Assembly (NCBI GenBank): GCA_964581515.1
Contig: CAZOOV010000004.1
Location: forward strand, 62,001-126,000
Source: JACJVV01 sp964581515
GTDB lineage: Archaea > Nanobdellota > Nanobdellia > Woesearchaeales > JACJVV01
Direction: 5' to 3'
DNA length: 64,000 bases
Position 1 is the first letter of the stretch; each line of letters begins with the position of its first letter. This document shows positions 50,814 through 59,951 of the stretch, piece after piece. The position numbers were made by a program, and so were the translations under genes. The notes under the pieces are model-generated. The model was not told the origin of the DNA and did no database searches. It worked only from the letters and a program-made list of their open reading frames with translations.

Positions 50814-52586
50814 ATGTTAAAGAGATCAAGAGAAGAAGTTCTGAGAATACTAAAAGACGGCAGTATCAAATTCACGTCAGGCTCAGGAATATTTACTACA
50901 AATCCTGCAATGGTGGAGTGGGCAGACAAAAATCTTCCTGAAATGAAAGTATTGACTACTAAAAGTATACAAGTAACAAAGACTTCTGGAAACCGTGAAC
51001 CTATCATTGCAGAGATCAGCGTCGGTAATTATGGTAACGCAGTCGGATTAAAAAATCCAGGTATGGACAAAGCATATGAAGAATTGAGAAAACTCAAAGA
51101 AAAAGGAATGAATAACCTTCTCAATATTTCTCTTGCAGCAAAAAATCCTGAAGATTTCATAACGCTTGTAAAGAAATTTGAGGATATTGCTGACATTATT
51201 GAACTTAATTTCTCATGTCCACATGCACATGCTGGTTTTGGATCAAGCATAGGCTGCGATGTTTCTGTAGCTAAGATGTATATGGAAGCTATACGAAAAG
51301 AAACAAAAAAAGATATATTGATATTCCCTAAACTTACGCCTAATGTTGACAATGTGGGTGAGATTGCAAAAGCGCTCATCGATTCAGGTGCAGATGGTAT
51401 AGTTGCAATAAATACAGTTGGACCAGAACTTTATACAGAATCTCATACTGGAAAACCAATACTCTATAATCCTGGAGGTCATAAAGGAGGCAAATCAGGA
51501 GAGTGGGTAAGAGAACTTGCGCTAAAGCAGATTGCAGAAATTCGCGAAACAATTGGTGAAGAGATTCCAATAATTGGTATGGGTGGAGTCACACGAGGAG
51601 CAGATGTAAAAGCCATGAAAGATGCAGGTGCAGATGTTATTGGAGTAGGTAGTTCGCTTGCAAGAGTGAAGATGCCATTAAGATCAGATTATTTTACAGC
51701 TCTGAAAAAAGATGCAGAAAATAGTACAGATGAAGCATCATCTTTCCTGTCAAATGAAAGGTTAGCAGAATACAAGACATTTAAGATAACTAAAGTTAAA
51801 GATCATACTGAAACATTAAGGATTATTGAACTTGAAGGAACTCTTGATTATGATGCAAGCCAATTCGTATTCTTGTGGGTTCCTGATGTTGGAGAAAAAC
51901 CTTTTGCAGTCGCTTGCAATGATCCTCTTACATTTATAATAAGGAAAAAACCTTATGACCCAGAACAGAAGAAAGGTCTTGTTACTCACGCACTCTTTGA
52001 ATTAAAAGAAGGAGAAGAGTTAAGTCTGCGCGGCTTGTATGGCATAGACGCTCCGCTGACAAATAAATCTAGAGCAATCATCCTTGCAGGAGGAACTGGT
52101 GTTGCAATAGTTCCAGGTCTTGCAAAGAAGTTAAAGCAGGAAGGAAAAGAAGTAACAGTCTATTATGGTATTAAAGATAAAGATGAAGTTGTGATGGAAA
52201 GTGAGATAAGCAAATATGCAAAATACATCCCTGTTGCAGACGAAGGAAAAGTAGGCAGGGTGCTTGAAGTGATGGAAGAAGATTTGAAAGAAGAAATGAA
52301 AAAAGAGAATGGTGAAGAGAACATCAAAGAAGACATAAAAGATAACATCAACAACATTTGTTTCTACAATATGGGTCCTGATATCATGATGAAGATTGCA
52401 ATGGATTTGCAAGAAAAGCTTGGAGCAAAGAGTGACTCTATTTTCTCATCACTTGAGACAAACACTATGTGCGGTATTGGCATGTGCAGTGAGTGTCAAT
52501 GTGGTGGGAAATTAACTTGTCAAGAAGGAACATTCATCTCAAAAGAATTCTTAGATGACAAAGGGATTGATATTAGTAGTTTATGA
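50814..52586 (+). CDS. pyrD: Fused dihydroorotate dehydrogenase PyrD-PyrK
   Basis: About 590 residues. The first 310 form a class 1B DHODH barrel (NLSFSCPHA-like NFSCPHAHAGFG, IGMGGV, VGVGSSLAR). The rest is a PyrK electron-transfer domain with FAD/NAD regions and a C-terminal 2Fe-2S motif CGIGMCSECQCGGKLTC. PyrD and PyrK are usually separate genes; here they are one chain, giving an NAD-linked enzyme. A TTG at 50796 would add six residues. A charged insertion lies near residue 500. Confidence 0.9.
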   Translation: MLKRSREEVLRILKDGSIKFTSGSGIFTTNPAMVEWADKNLPEMKVLTTKSIQVTKTSGNREPIIAEISVGNYGNAVGLKNPGMDKAYEELRKLKEKGMNNLLNISLAAKNPEDFITLVKKFEDIADIIELNFSCPHAHAGFGSSIGCDVSVAKMYMEAIRKETKKDILIFPKLTPNVDNVGEIAKALIDSGADGIVAINTVGPELYTESHTGKPILYNPGGHKGGKSGEWVRELALKQIAEIRETIGEEIPIIGMGGVTRGADVKAMKDAGADVIGVGSSLARVKMPLRSDYFTALKKDAENSTDEASSFLSNERLAEYKTFKITKVKDHTETLRIIELEGTLDYDASQFVFLWVPDVGEKPFAVACNDPLTFIIRKKPYDPEQKKGLVTHALFELKEGEELSLRGLYGIDAPLTNKSRAIILAGGTGVAIVPGLAKKLKQEGKEVTVYYGIKDKDEVVMESEISKYAKYIPVADEGKVGRVLEVMEEDLKEEMKKENGEENIKEDIKDNINNICFYNMGPDIMMKIAMDLQEKLGAKSDSIFSSLETNTMCGIGMCSECQCGGKLTCQEGTFISKEFLDDKGIDISSL

Positions 52587-52639
52587 ATTCTAATTTTTTA
52601 ATTTATTTTATCTAATATTATTGAATCTTTTATCTTTTT

Positions 52640-53473
52640 TTATCTCTTAATCTCACCAAATACTTTCTCATCAATCATATTCTTCTCTCTTCCAAGAATG
52701 CCTGTCCCAAATACTCCGCTATGATAATCAGAACCATAAGTAACGATGAGTCCTTTTTCTTCAGCATATTGTCTAAAAGGCTCATTTCTTTCGCCAAATT
52801 TAGGTTGTAGTTCGATGCCATCGACAACTTTAAGCAATTCCAATACTTCATATGGGTCTTTTGCCAAGGTAGGTGGATGTGCAAATATAGCGTAACCATC
52901 TGCTTTATGTACTGCATTTATTGCTTCTTGCCATTTTACAACTGGCTCAACAACTTCTACTTGCGATGCAATCCCCTCTCCTTGAAGATAAACCTTGAGT
53001 ATGTCTCTTACATAGACTCTTTCATGCTTTTCCATAAGATACTCTCTGCATTCCTCGTCCCCTATCATCGTCATAGCAATTGCTACTTTTCCTACAGGAT
53101 TCCTAGGATGCATCTTGCTTAATTTTTCATATGTGACTGGAACCCCGTATTCTTGCAGCACATCAATTCTTTGCTTAGTGACACCTATTTGTATATTTCT
53201 TGAATTATCAATATAATCCCTAAATCCTTTATTGTTCGGATCGAAATTAAGGCATAGCAGATGATGTTCAAGAGTAGATATCTCAACTCCAGGCATAAGT
53301 GGGAGATCTAATTTATCTGATTCTCTCAATCCTTCAAAATATCCTGCTAGATTATCATGGTCAGAAATAGTAATCATGTCAAGTCCTTTCATCTTTGCAG
53401 TCTGGACTATCTGGAACGGAAAATCCATTCCGTCTGAATTATTCGAATGTATATGCAGGTCTACGTATATCAT
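52640..53473 (-). CDS. PHP-domain phosphoesterase
   Basis: 277 residues. DLHIHSNNSDG (4-14), ISDHDNLAG and MPGVEIST supply the metal-binding His/Asp/Glu of PHP enzymes; GSDYHSG closes the site. Resembles the TrpH/YciV group that acts on 3',5'-nucleoside bisphosphates or RNA 5' ends. Leaderless TATA near 53500. Confidence 0.78.
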   Translation of the reverse strand: MIYVDLHIHSNNSDGMDFPFQIVQTAKMKGLDMITISDHDNLAGYFEGLRESDKLDLPLMPGVEISTLEHHLLCLNFDPNNKGFRDYIDNSRNIQIGVTKQRIDVLQEYGVPVTYEKLSKMHPRNPVGKVAIAMTMIGDEECREYLMEKHERVYVRDILKVYLQGEGIASQVEVVEPVVKWQEAINAVHKADGYAIFAHPPTLAKDPYEVLELLKVVDGIELQPKFGERNEPFRQYAEEKGLIVTYGSDYHSGVFGTGILGREKNMIDEKVFGEIKR

Positions 53474-53553
53474 GGTGTATGTGATTGCTTAACCCTTAAT
53501 AAATATATAGTACTTACAATAAGTTTAAATAGATTCTTTCCTTATATCTCTTC

Positions 53554-53997
53554 ATGGTATACTACTTTGCCTACGGGTCAAATATGGATGAAGAAAGGAT
53601 GAAAAAGAGAGGCGTTAATTTTTTCAATAAATTTCATGGTAAACTAGTTGGCTTTAAACTTGTTTTTCAGGAGTTTTTAAAAGATAAGAATAAAGGTAGT
53701 TATGCAAATATTGTGCCAGATAAGGATTCATTTGTTGAAGGAGTAGTTTATGAAGTCGATGAATCCATCGCGCAATTAGATGGATATGAAAATATTCCCA
53801 CTAATTACAATAAAGAGGAAGTATTAATCTCTACTGACAAAGGTGATATTTTATGTCTTGTTTATATTGGCAATAAAAAAAACATAGGAATACAAAAATC
53901 ACCTAAAAAAGAATATCTGGGCCATTTATTGGAAGGAAAATCACTTTTATCTGAAGAATACTTTGACATGTTAAGTAAAATAAAGGTAATTGAATGA
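53554..53997 (+). CDS. Gamma-glutamylcyclotransferase-like protein
   Basis: 147 residues. YYFAYGSNMDEERM (3-16) is the family signature, followed by VEGVVYEVDESI with the catalytic-type Glu and LDGYENIP. The family releases pyroglutamate from gamma-glutamyl compounds. TATA GTTTAAATAG is near 53525 and makes it leaderless. Confidence 0.8.
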   Translation: MVYYFAYGSNMDEERMKKRGVNFFNKFHGKLVGFKLVFQEFLKDKNKGSYANIVPDKDSFVEGVVYEVDESIAQLDGYENIPTNYNKEEVLISTDKGDILCLVYIGNKKNIGIQKSPKKEYLGHLLEGKSLLSEEYFDMLSKIKVIE

Positions 53998-54061
53998 GAT
54001 TCTTATCATAATTTCTTTCTTATCAATAATATTTATTAATGACCTCTTTATAGGTGCTTAC

Positions 54062-55090
54062 ATGATAGATCCACATGTACATCTGCGGGACTGGAACCAA
54101 AAAGACAAGGAAACAGTAGAGCATGGACTGCGCGTGGCTTATGATGCAGGTCTTAGTGCACTTTTTGAGATGCCAAATACTGATCCTGCAATTACTTCTA
54201 TGAAAACAATAAAAGAGAGGATACAGCTTGCAGATGATGCAATAGCAAGACTGGGAATAACTATATTTCATGGTTTGTATGCAGGAGTCACAGCTGATTC
54301 AGAACAGATAAAAGAGATTGTACAGGCACATAAAGAATTATTTCCAAGAGTAGTAGGTCTTAAGCTTTATGCAGGACATTCTACTGGTGATATGGGTATG
54401 ACGACTATGGAAATGCAGCAGAATATCTATAAGACTCTTGCTGAGCTTGACTATAAAGGAGTCTTAGCAGTGCATTGTGAAAAAGAAGCATTAATCATGC
54501 CTGAACTTTGGGAACCAGAAGAACCGATAACACACACGCTAGCAAGACCTGCAGTTGCAGAAGTAGAATCAGTGAGGGATCAGATTATGTTTGCAAAAGG
54601 AGCAGGTTTCAAAGGGACATTACACATATGTCATATATCAACACCAGAAGCGATTGATATAATAGAACAGAACAGACCAAAAGTAAAATTTAAGATAACA
54701 TGTGGGGTCACTCCTCATCACTGCGTTCTTTTTGATGAGATGATGGAAAACAATATTCTGCTCAAAGTAAATCCTCCTTTGAGAAGCAGAGGTACAGAGG
54801 AACTTATGCTTGACGCACTCAAGGCAGGAAGGATTGATTGGATAGAGACAGATCATGCACCTCACACCCTAAAAGACAAGATAGAAAAACATGCTTCAGG
54901 TTTTCCTGGTCTTCCTAATTATCCAAGATTCATAAGATTCTTGAGAGAAGAAGCAAAGATGGATGAAGAAACAATAAAGAAACTGACGCATGATAATATA
55001 GTGAAAGCTTATGGGATTGAAATAGAGAATCAAATCCTCAACTCTTCTTCAAACTTAGATTCAGAATATGAGTTCTCAGCATTCAAATAA
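54062..55090 (+). CDS. pyrC: Dihydroorotase
   Basis: 342 residues. Zinc ligands appear in DPHVHLRDW (3-11), HCEKEA, HICHIST and the C-terminal ETDHAPHT. It closes carbamoyl-aspartate to dihydroorotate. ATG 54062 is chosen as the family start and follows TATA-like TTTATTAAT; an in-frame ATG at 53990 would add a spurious hydrophobic leader that overlaps the preceding gene. Confidence 0.9.
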   Translation: MIDPHVHLRDWNQKDKETVEHGLRVAYDAGLSALFEMPNTDPAITSMKTIKERIQLADDAIARLGITIFHGLYAGVTADSEQIKEIVQAHKELFPRVVGLKLYAGHSTGDMGMTTMEMQQNIYKTLAELDYKGVLAVHCEKEALIMPELWEPEEPITHTLARPAVAEVESVRDQIMFAKGAGFKGTLHICHISTPEAIDIIEQNRPKVKFKITCGVTPHHCVLFDEMMENNILLKVNPPLRSRGTEELMLDALKAGRIDWIETDHAPHTLKDKIEKHASGFPGLPNYPRFIRFLREEAKMDEETIKKLTHDNIVKAYGIEIENQILNSSSNLDSEYEFSAFK

Positions 55091-55122
55091 ATTCCTAAGT
55101 GATTTATGATTTAGAATGCTTT

Positions 55123-55956
55123 TCAGATTAACAAAAGTAGACTCACTGCCATGACTCCCATACCTGATATTACGCCAAGTATTGCCCAGTGTGGTTTTCC
55201 ATATTCTCTTGCAGAAGGAAGTAGTTCATCAAGTGAAATGTACACCATTATTCCAGCAACTCCTGCAAAGATTATTCCTGCAATGAGCTCATTGAAATAA
55301 TTACGAAGTATAAAATATGCAATCAGTGCCCCTAATGGTTCTGAGAGTCCAGTAAGAGAGCTGTAAAGGAATGCCTTCTTCCTATTCTTTGTTGAGTAAT
55401 AGATAGGTACTGAGATAGCAATTCCTTCGGGTATATTATGTATTGCTACAGCGATTGCAATGGCTATTCCTAGTTTTACATCAGCGAGAGTGCTTACAAA
55501 AGTTGCAATTCCTTCAGGAAAATTATGTATGGTAAGTGCGATTGCAGTGAATATGCCCAGTCTGTATAGATGTCTGCATTTTTTGGACATTTTATGTTTG
55601 CATCTTTTCAACATATTTTTGTTACGCATATCTTCTACCTTATGAGCCTCATGGGGATTTTCACATGATGGTATCAGGACATCAATCATACCTATTATTG
55701 CAATTCCTGCAAAGAATGATAGTACAGTTATCCAATTGCCTAATTTATCTCCTAATTGGCTTGTGATAAAGGTCTGCGATTGAAAGAATAATTCCACAAA
55801 AGCTACATATAACATTACTCCTGCCGAGAATCCAAGACTTATAGAAAGTAGTTTCTTGTTTGTATGTTTTGTAAAGAATGCTATTGCTCCACCGATGCCA
55901 GTGGATAGTCCTGCAAATAATGTCAATAATATTGCGAGGATTGCATTACTTAACAT
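55123..55956 (-). CDS. ZIP-family metal transporter
   Basis: 277 residues, eight membrane helices. HNFPEGIA and HNIPEGIA are the two metal-binding helices of the ZupT-type ZIP family; a Cys/His-rich loop (MLKRCKHKMSKKCRHL) joins helices 3 and 4. Imports zinc, iron or manganese. It lies near the Fe-S operon, which could point to iron supply, by position only. Confidence 0.88.
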   Translation of the reverse strand: MLSNAILAILLTLFAGLSTGIGGAIAFFTKHTNKKLLSISLGFSAGVMLYVAFVELFFQSQTFITSQLGDKLGNWITVLSFFAGIAIIGMIDVLIPSCENPHEAHKVEDMRNKNMLKRCKHKMSKKCRHLYRLGIFTAIALTIHNFPEGIATFVSTLADVKLGIAIAIAVAIHNIPEGIAISVPIYYSTKNRKKAFLYSSLTGLSEPLGALIAYFILRNYFNELIAGIIFAGVAGIMVYISLDELLPSAREYGKPHWAILGVISGMGVMAVSLLLLI

Positions 55957-56127
55957 GTTATCACTGATGTTTATTCTTTTATATTATTTTTCTTTATTTC
56001 TTCACTTCTCTTATTTTTTGCTTATCTTTTTACTTATTTCTTATCTTTTCATTTCACTTTTTTCTTCATTTCATTTTTTTCTTCATATATTCTCTTAATT
56101 TTTCTCTTATCTCTTCACATCATATCT
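55957..56127. other. Strand-biased pyrimidine tract
   Basis: About 150 bases almost purely T/C on the plus strand with imperfect CTTATTTCTT and CTTCATTTC repeats. Both flanking genes are on the minus strand, where it is purine-rich, so it is not a normal T-run terminator for them. It includes the ZIP promoter (AATATAAAAG on the minus strand near 55980). Confidence 0.45.
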
Positions 56128-56499
56128 TTATTTTTTATTCTTCTTCCTGTAATTCTTTATCGCTTCTTTCAATGCGTCTTGTGCAAGAACAGAACAATGT
56201 ACTTTAATGTGTGGAACATCCCCCATCTTGTTGACAACATCTTTGCTTGTAATCTTCTCAGCATCTTCAAGGCTCATACCAATAGTCATCTCACATAAGT
56301 AATCTGATGAGGCGATTGCTGCAACACAGCCATATGTCTTAAATTTTATATCGGTAATCTTATTATCATCAACTTTAATGTAAACACGCATTATATCTCC
56401 GCATTTGACATTTCCTACTTCACCTATTGCGTCTGCATCTTTTATCTCACCAGCAAACTTAGGTTCTTTGAATCTTTCGATTATTTTTTCATTATACAT
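56128..56499 (-). CDS. iscU: Fe-S cluster scaffold IscU/NifU-like
   Basis: 123 residues. The three cluster cysteines appear in NVKCGD, TYGCVAAIASSD and VHCSVLAQDA, and the Asp is kept. ATG 56499 has an excellent SD (GGGGGTGA) 5 nt upstream. It starts 1 nt after iscS. It accepts sulfur from IscS and builds 2Fe-2S clusters. Confidence 0.92.
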   Translation of the reverse strand: MYNEKIIERFKEPKFAGEIKDADAIGEVGNVKCGDIMRVYIKVDDNKITDIKFKTYGCVAAIASSDYLCEMTIGMSLEDAEKITSKDVVNKMGDVPHIKVHCSVLAQDALKEAIKNYRKKNKK

Positions 56500-56500
56500 C

Positions 56501-57655
56501 TCAGTCACCCCCTAAAGGAGAAATATCTCTCAATCTTTTGATCTCTTTTTTAACAGCATTTAGACAGATATCCAGCTCTTCTTTTGTAGTGAACCTGCTT
56601 ATACTGAACCTTACGCTTCCATGAGCACGTTCAGGATTATTTTCAAGTGCCATCATGACATGTGATGGCTCTAAGGTGTGTGATGAGCAAGCACTTCCTG
56701 TTGATGTGCATATTCCATGATCCATATCAAGTGCAGATATGATAGATTCTCCTTCAATAAATCTGAATGAAACATTTATATTATTGCAAAGACGCTTGTC
56801 TCCTTTTGGTCCATTGAGTGATACTCCATCAATCTTCAGTGCTTCATCTATGAAATAGTCTCTAAGTTCTGTCATATATTCATTATGTTCTTTATTTAGT
56901 GCTAGTTTTACAGATTCTGCAAACCCTATGATGCCAGCAACATTTTCAGTGCCTGACCTCAGTTTCTTTTCATGTCCTCCTCCATGTGCAAGAGGAATTA
57001 TCTTGACTCCTTCCTTAACATATAATACACCAACTCCTTTTGGTCCATGTATCTTATGTGCGTTAAGTGTTATCAGATCAGCATACTCTGTATTAATTTC
57101 AGTCTTTGTGAATGATTGGCATGCATCTGTATGCAAGAGTACATCTTTTTTCTTGCATATCTCATATAATGCTTTCAAGTCTTGTATTGTACCAATTTCA
57201 TTGTTGCCATGTATTATTGAAACAAGTATTGTCTTGTCTGTAATTGCATTCTCAAGATCCTGTGCAGAAACGAATCCTTCTTTATCAACATCAAGATAAG
57301 TGACATCATAGCCCATACCTTCAAGCCATTTACAGCTGTTTTGTACACAGTCATGCTCTATTTTTGTTGTGATTATATGGTTGCCTCCTTCTTTATTTGC
57401 AAATGCAATTCCTTTTATTGCGAAATTGTTTGATTCAGTACCACCTGATGTGAATATTATCTCACAATCTTTAGCTCCTATTGCTTCAGCAATCACATAT
57501 CTTGCTTCATTAAGAGCTTTTTTTGCTTCTATGCCTTTGTGATGCATTGAAGAAGCATTCCCATATGCTTCTTTTTGATATTTATTCATGGTCTCGACTA
57601 CTTTTGGGTCTACCATAGTGGTTGCTCCATTGTCAAGGTATATTGTCTTTGTCAT
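56501..57655 (-). CDS. iscS: Cysteine desulfurase IscS/NifS
   Basis: 384 residues. PLP sites: GNNEIGT, HTDACQS and LNAHKIHGPKG (Schiff-base Lys). Catalytic Cys lies in TSTGSACSSHTLEPSHV, a loop of IscS length. It supplies sulfur to IscU and thus to the many Fe-S enzymes in this window. A TATA-like CATATATAAAA near 57700 may give it a promoter separate from the ArsR gene. Confidence 0.93.
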   Translation of the reverse strand: MTKTIYLDNGATTMVDPKVVETMNKYQKEAYGNASSMHHKGIEAKKALNEARYVIAEAIGAKDCEIIFTSGGTESNNFAIKGIAFANKEGGNHIITTKIEHDCVQNSCKWLEGMGYDVTYLDVDKEGFVSAQDLENAITDKTILVSIIHGNNEIGTIQDLKALYEICKKKDVLLHTDACQSFTKTEINTEYADLITLNAHKIHGPKGVGVLYVKEGVKIIPLAHGGGHEKKLRSGTENVAGIIGFAESVKLALNKEHNEYMTELRDYFIDEALKIDGVSLNGPKGDKRLCNNINVSFRFIEGESIISALDMDHGICTSTGSACSSHTLEPSHVMMALENNPERAHGSVRFSISRFTTKEELDICLNAVKKEIKRLRDISPLGGD

Positions 57656-57726
57656 TTTGTCTCTGATTTATCTTTTATTTATCGTTTTTTAATTTTTTAT
57701 ATATGATATTCGATATTCTTCTCAAT

Positions 57727-58032
57727 TCATTCTTCCTTTTTATGGCAGTCATTACAGCAGTATTTTTTTACATGTGCGTCAACGAGTTTCATCAATGGTA
57801 CTATTGTATCTTTGTTAAGTGAGTATATTCTTTTTTTGCCCTCTTGCTCTACATCAAGAAAATGACAGTCTGAGAGGCATTTTAGATTGTGGCTTATCTT
57901 GCTCTGTTCCTCATTTAGTGTTTCACAGATTTCACTGACAGACATCGACTTCTGCATGAGGGCTTCAAGTATCCTCATCCTCGTCTTGTTTCCTACAGTT
58001 TCAAAAAACACATTATATGAATGGCACTTCAT
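57727..58032 (-). CDS. ArsR-family regulator upstream of iscSU
   Basis: 101 residues: winged helix with RMRILEALMQKSMSVSEICETLNEEQSKISHNLKCL. Cys/His residues at both ends (MKCH, CLSDCH, YCCNDCHKKEE) could form a metal or Fe-S sensing site. It lies directly before iscS on the same strand, and its own start region carries a 20-bp dyad. It may control Fe-S assembly, the role IscR has in bacteria; this is inference from position. Confidence 0.78.
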   Translation of the reverse strand: MKCHSYNVFFETVGNKTRMRILEALMQKSMSVSEICETLNEEQSKISHNLKCLSDCHFLDVEQEGKKRIYSLNKDTIVPLMKLVDAHVKKYCCNDCHKKEE

Positions 58033-58050
58033 ATGAATATGTATTCATAT
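58031..58050. promoter_or_regulatory. 20-bp palindromic operator at the ArsR start
   Basis: ATATGAATATGTATTCATAT has perfect 9-bp arms and a 2-bp centre. It overlaps the ATG and lies between the TATA-like TTTTTAAATTAAA and the start site, as an autorepressor site should. Confidence 0.7.
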
Positions 58051-58117
58051 TTAATTTAAAAAGGTTTCGTTAAATACTAAGGTAAACTTTATATAATGTA
58101 ATTATTGAGGAAGAACC

Positions 58118-59791
58118 ATGAAGCGAATAATTTTATTTTTGATATTTACATTACTTCTTATCACTGCTTGCTCCAAAACATTTGATGAATGCGACATCAA
58201 TAAAGATGGTGAAGTTGATTCTAAGGAAGAGAAAGTATGTTTTACTGACTTAGGTGATTGCATCTCTGGATGTATAGATGATGGGAAAGCACCAAAACTT
58301 TGTTTAACAGAATGCCAAGAAAAACAAGATGAAGAGCAAACTACAGGGACAGAATATATTATCACATCATCTGCTTCACATTCCTTTGGAATCCACCCTT
58401 CTAGTTTAGAAAATTATGAATATGCTCATGATTTAGGCATTGATTTCAACAGAGAAGGTATGTATTTTGTATGGACTTGGATAGATACAGGCAGAGATGG
58501 CCATTTCTCATTTGAAAATGCTATGATTTCTCAACATCCAGATAGGCCTGGTTCTGGAGGGTTTATGAGTTATGATGAAGAAAGGAGAAAATTAGCTGCT
58601 GGAAAAGATATTGAACATATGGTAAATGTTTGCGCATTCCAGAGGAAGGTTGCAAAAGAGGAGTTTAAGAGTTCTGAAGAGAAGAAGATATATCAAGAAT
58701 TTGTAGAGAAATTAGTAGAACGTTATGATGGTGATTCAGACTTAGGTTGCACTCAACCTTCGCCAGATTGTTATAATGAAGGCGATGGTGAATATCCTAA
58801 GCAATCATTGATAGATGCTTTACAAGTTAGTCCAATCAAGTATTGGCAAGCATGCAATCAGGTTATTGATGCTTGCTTGAATGACTGCAAAGAAACTTAT
58901 GCTGAAAAATATGCAGAATTTTTAGAGCTTACTTACAAAGGTGTAAAAGCTTCTTGTGCTGATTGTCAAGTATTGATTGCCGGAGATTCTGCAAAAGAGA
59001 TGTATCCTTCTGTCTATAAAGCATTAAATGGAGAATACGTAGATATTATTGACAAACATTTCTTTGGTATGCATAATGATTATATGAAGATTAGTGAAGA
59101 GATGGACTATTTGAAAAATAGTCTAGTTGATTCAGGATTTGATTTAGATGAGTTAAGATTCTGGACAACTGAAGTGGGGACATATTCAGGGGACCCTGTT
59201 GAAGACAAGGGAGATATTGTAACAGAAGGCCCACCATATCAATCTGAAAAACAGCAAGCCCAAGGTCTTGTTAAAAGATATATATATTCATTCGGAGAAG
59301 GTTTTGAGAAAGTGCTCTGGGCATGGGGTCTTATCGAAGATTTTGGCTGCGAATGCTGCATATTTGATTATACTGGACTCATTTATGACGGAAACGATAA
59401 GGGTCAAGAGTGTGATGTTAATGATCCATACGATCTTGGTAAAGGGGTGAAGAAATTAAGTTATTATTCATTGAAGAAAATGATTGAAAAGATTGGTGGT
59501 TTTACTGAAATAGAGAAAGTACAGGAAAATGATTTTGTTTATGTGTATAAACTTATTGATGATGGAACTCCAATCTGGATAGGATGGAGTGAAAATGTCA
59601 CTAAGAGCGTTATTTTAGATGTTGAAGATGCTGACCAAATCATGATAACAGATTCAGTGCCTAAATTCGTGACAGGTAATGAAGTAATAAACTATGATAC
59701 TTCCTTTAATACAGAAATAAAGTATCCTCGAGATAATGCTATCAACATAACTTTATCTGGGGTTCCTGTATATATTGAAGTAATCAAATAG
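58118..59791 (+). CDS. Secreted lipoprotein, TIM-barrel glycosidase-like
   Basis: 557 residues. Signal peptide with lipobox LLITAC (C18), then a calcium-loop motif CDINKDGEVDSKEE (26-39) like dockerin/EF-hand. The main domain resembles GH5/GH39-type barrels: GIDFNREGMYFVWTW, then FWTTEVGTYSG with a candidate catalytic Glu. A beta-rich C-terminal domain ends it. Many Cys suggest disulfides outside the cell. The likely role is carbohydrate degradation at the surface; catalytic identity is unproven. Confidence 0.68.
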   Translation: MKRIILFLIFTLLLITACSKTFDECDINKDGEVDSKEEKVCFTDLGDCISGCIDDGKAPKLCLTECQEKQDEEQTTGTEYIITSSASHSFGIHPSSLENYEYAHDLGIDFNREGMYFVWTWIDTGRDGHFSFENAMISQHPDRPGSGGFMSYDEERRKLAAGKDIEHMVNVCAFQRKVAKEEFKSSEEKKIYQEFVEKLVERYDGDSDLGCTQPSPDCYNEGDGEYPKQSLIDALQVSPIKYWQACNQVIDACLNDCKETYAEKYAEFLELTYKGVKASCADCQVLIAGDSAKEMYPSVYKALNGEYVDIIDKHFFGMHNDYMKISEEMDYLKNSLVDSGFDLDELRFWTTEVGTYSGDPVEDKGDIVTEGPPYQSEKQQAQGLVKRYIYSFGEGFEKVLWAWGLIEDFGCECCIFDYTGLIYDGNDKGQECDVNDPYDLGKGVKKLSYYSLKKMIEKIGGFTEIEKVQENDFVYVYKLIDDGTPIWIGWSENVTKSVILDVEDADQIMITDSVPKFVTGNEVINYDTSFNTEIKYPRDNAINITLSGVPVYIEVIK

Positions 59792-59794
59792 TAA

Positions 59795-59803
59795 TATTTA
59801 AAT
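59795..59803 (+). promoter_or_regulatory. TATA box of the cysE leader transcript
   Basis: TATTTAAAT has its centre 29 nt before the ATG at 59828, the same distance as in other leaderless genes in this window (5198, 17571, 60529, 62490). Confidence 0.6.
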
Positions 59804-59827
59804 AATCCAACTTACTCTTATTCTATT

Positions 59828-59857
59828 ATGACAAAAGAACTATGTTGTTGTTGCTGA
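59828..59857 (+). CDS. Poly-cysteine leader peptide upstream of cysE
   Basis: A 10-codon reading frame MTKELCCCC-stop (UGU UGU UGU UGC UGA), starting 29 nt after TATTTAAAT, so the mRNA is predicted to begin at its ATG. It ends 94 nt before the cysE start. A T-rich stretch including T6 (59892-59897) separates the two. Leaderless poly-Cys leaders are known attenuators of cysteine genes in mycobacteria; I know of none in archaea. The peptide itself probably has no function beyond sensing Cys-tRNA. Confidence 0.6.
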   Translation: MTKELCCCC

Positions 59858-59891
59858 ATTCTTTCATTGTTTTAGTTTTACTACCCAAATA

Positions 59892-59897
59892 TTTTTT
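59892..59897 (+). terminator. T-run between poly-Cys leader and cysE
   Basis: ATTTTTTCC, 35 nt after the leader stop. Runs of five or more T can end archaeal transcription, so this could be the point of attenuation. No strong hairpin is needed and none is seen. Confidence 0.35.
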
Positions 59898-59951
59898 CCT
59901 TGTTCAATATATAATATAAACATATCAAATAAAATTCAAAGGTGATCACAA

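Noticed and set aside
53990..54061. Hydrophobic N-terminal extension of dihydroorotase, as a signal or membrane anchor
   Set aside because: It overlaps the preceding gene and a promoter-like region; pyrC family proteins begin at MIDPHVHLRD.
59842..59919. Alternative 25-codon ORF (Met then four Leu codons) as a leucine leader
   Set aside because: Its ATG is 43 nt from the TATA box with no SD, whereas the poly-Cys frame is at leaderless distance and precedes a cysteine gene.
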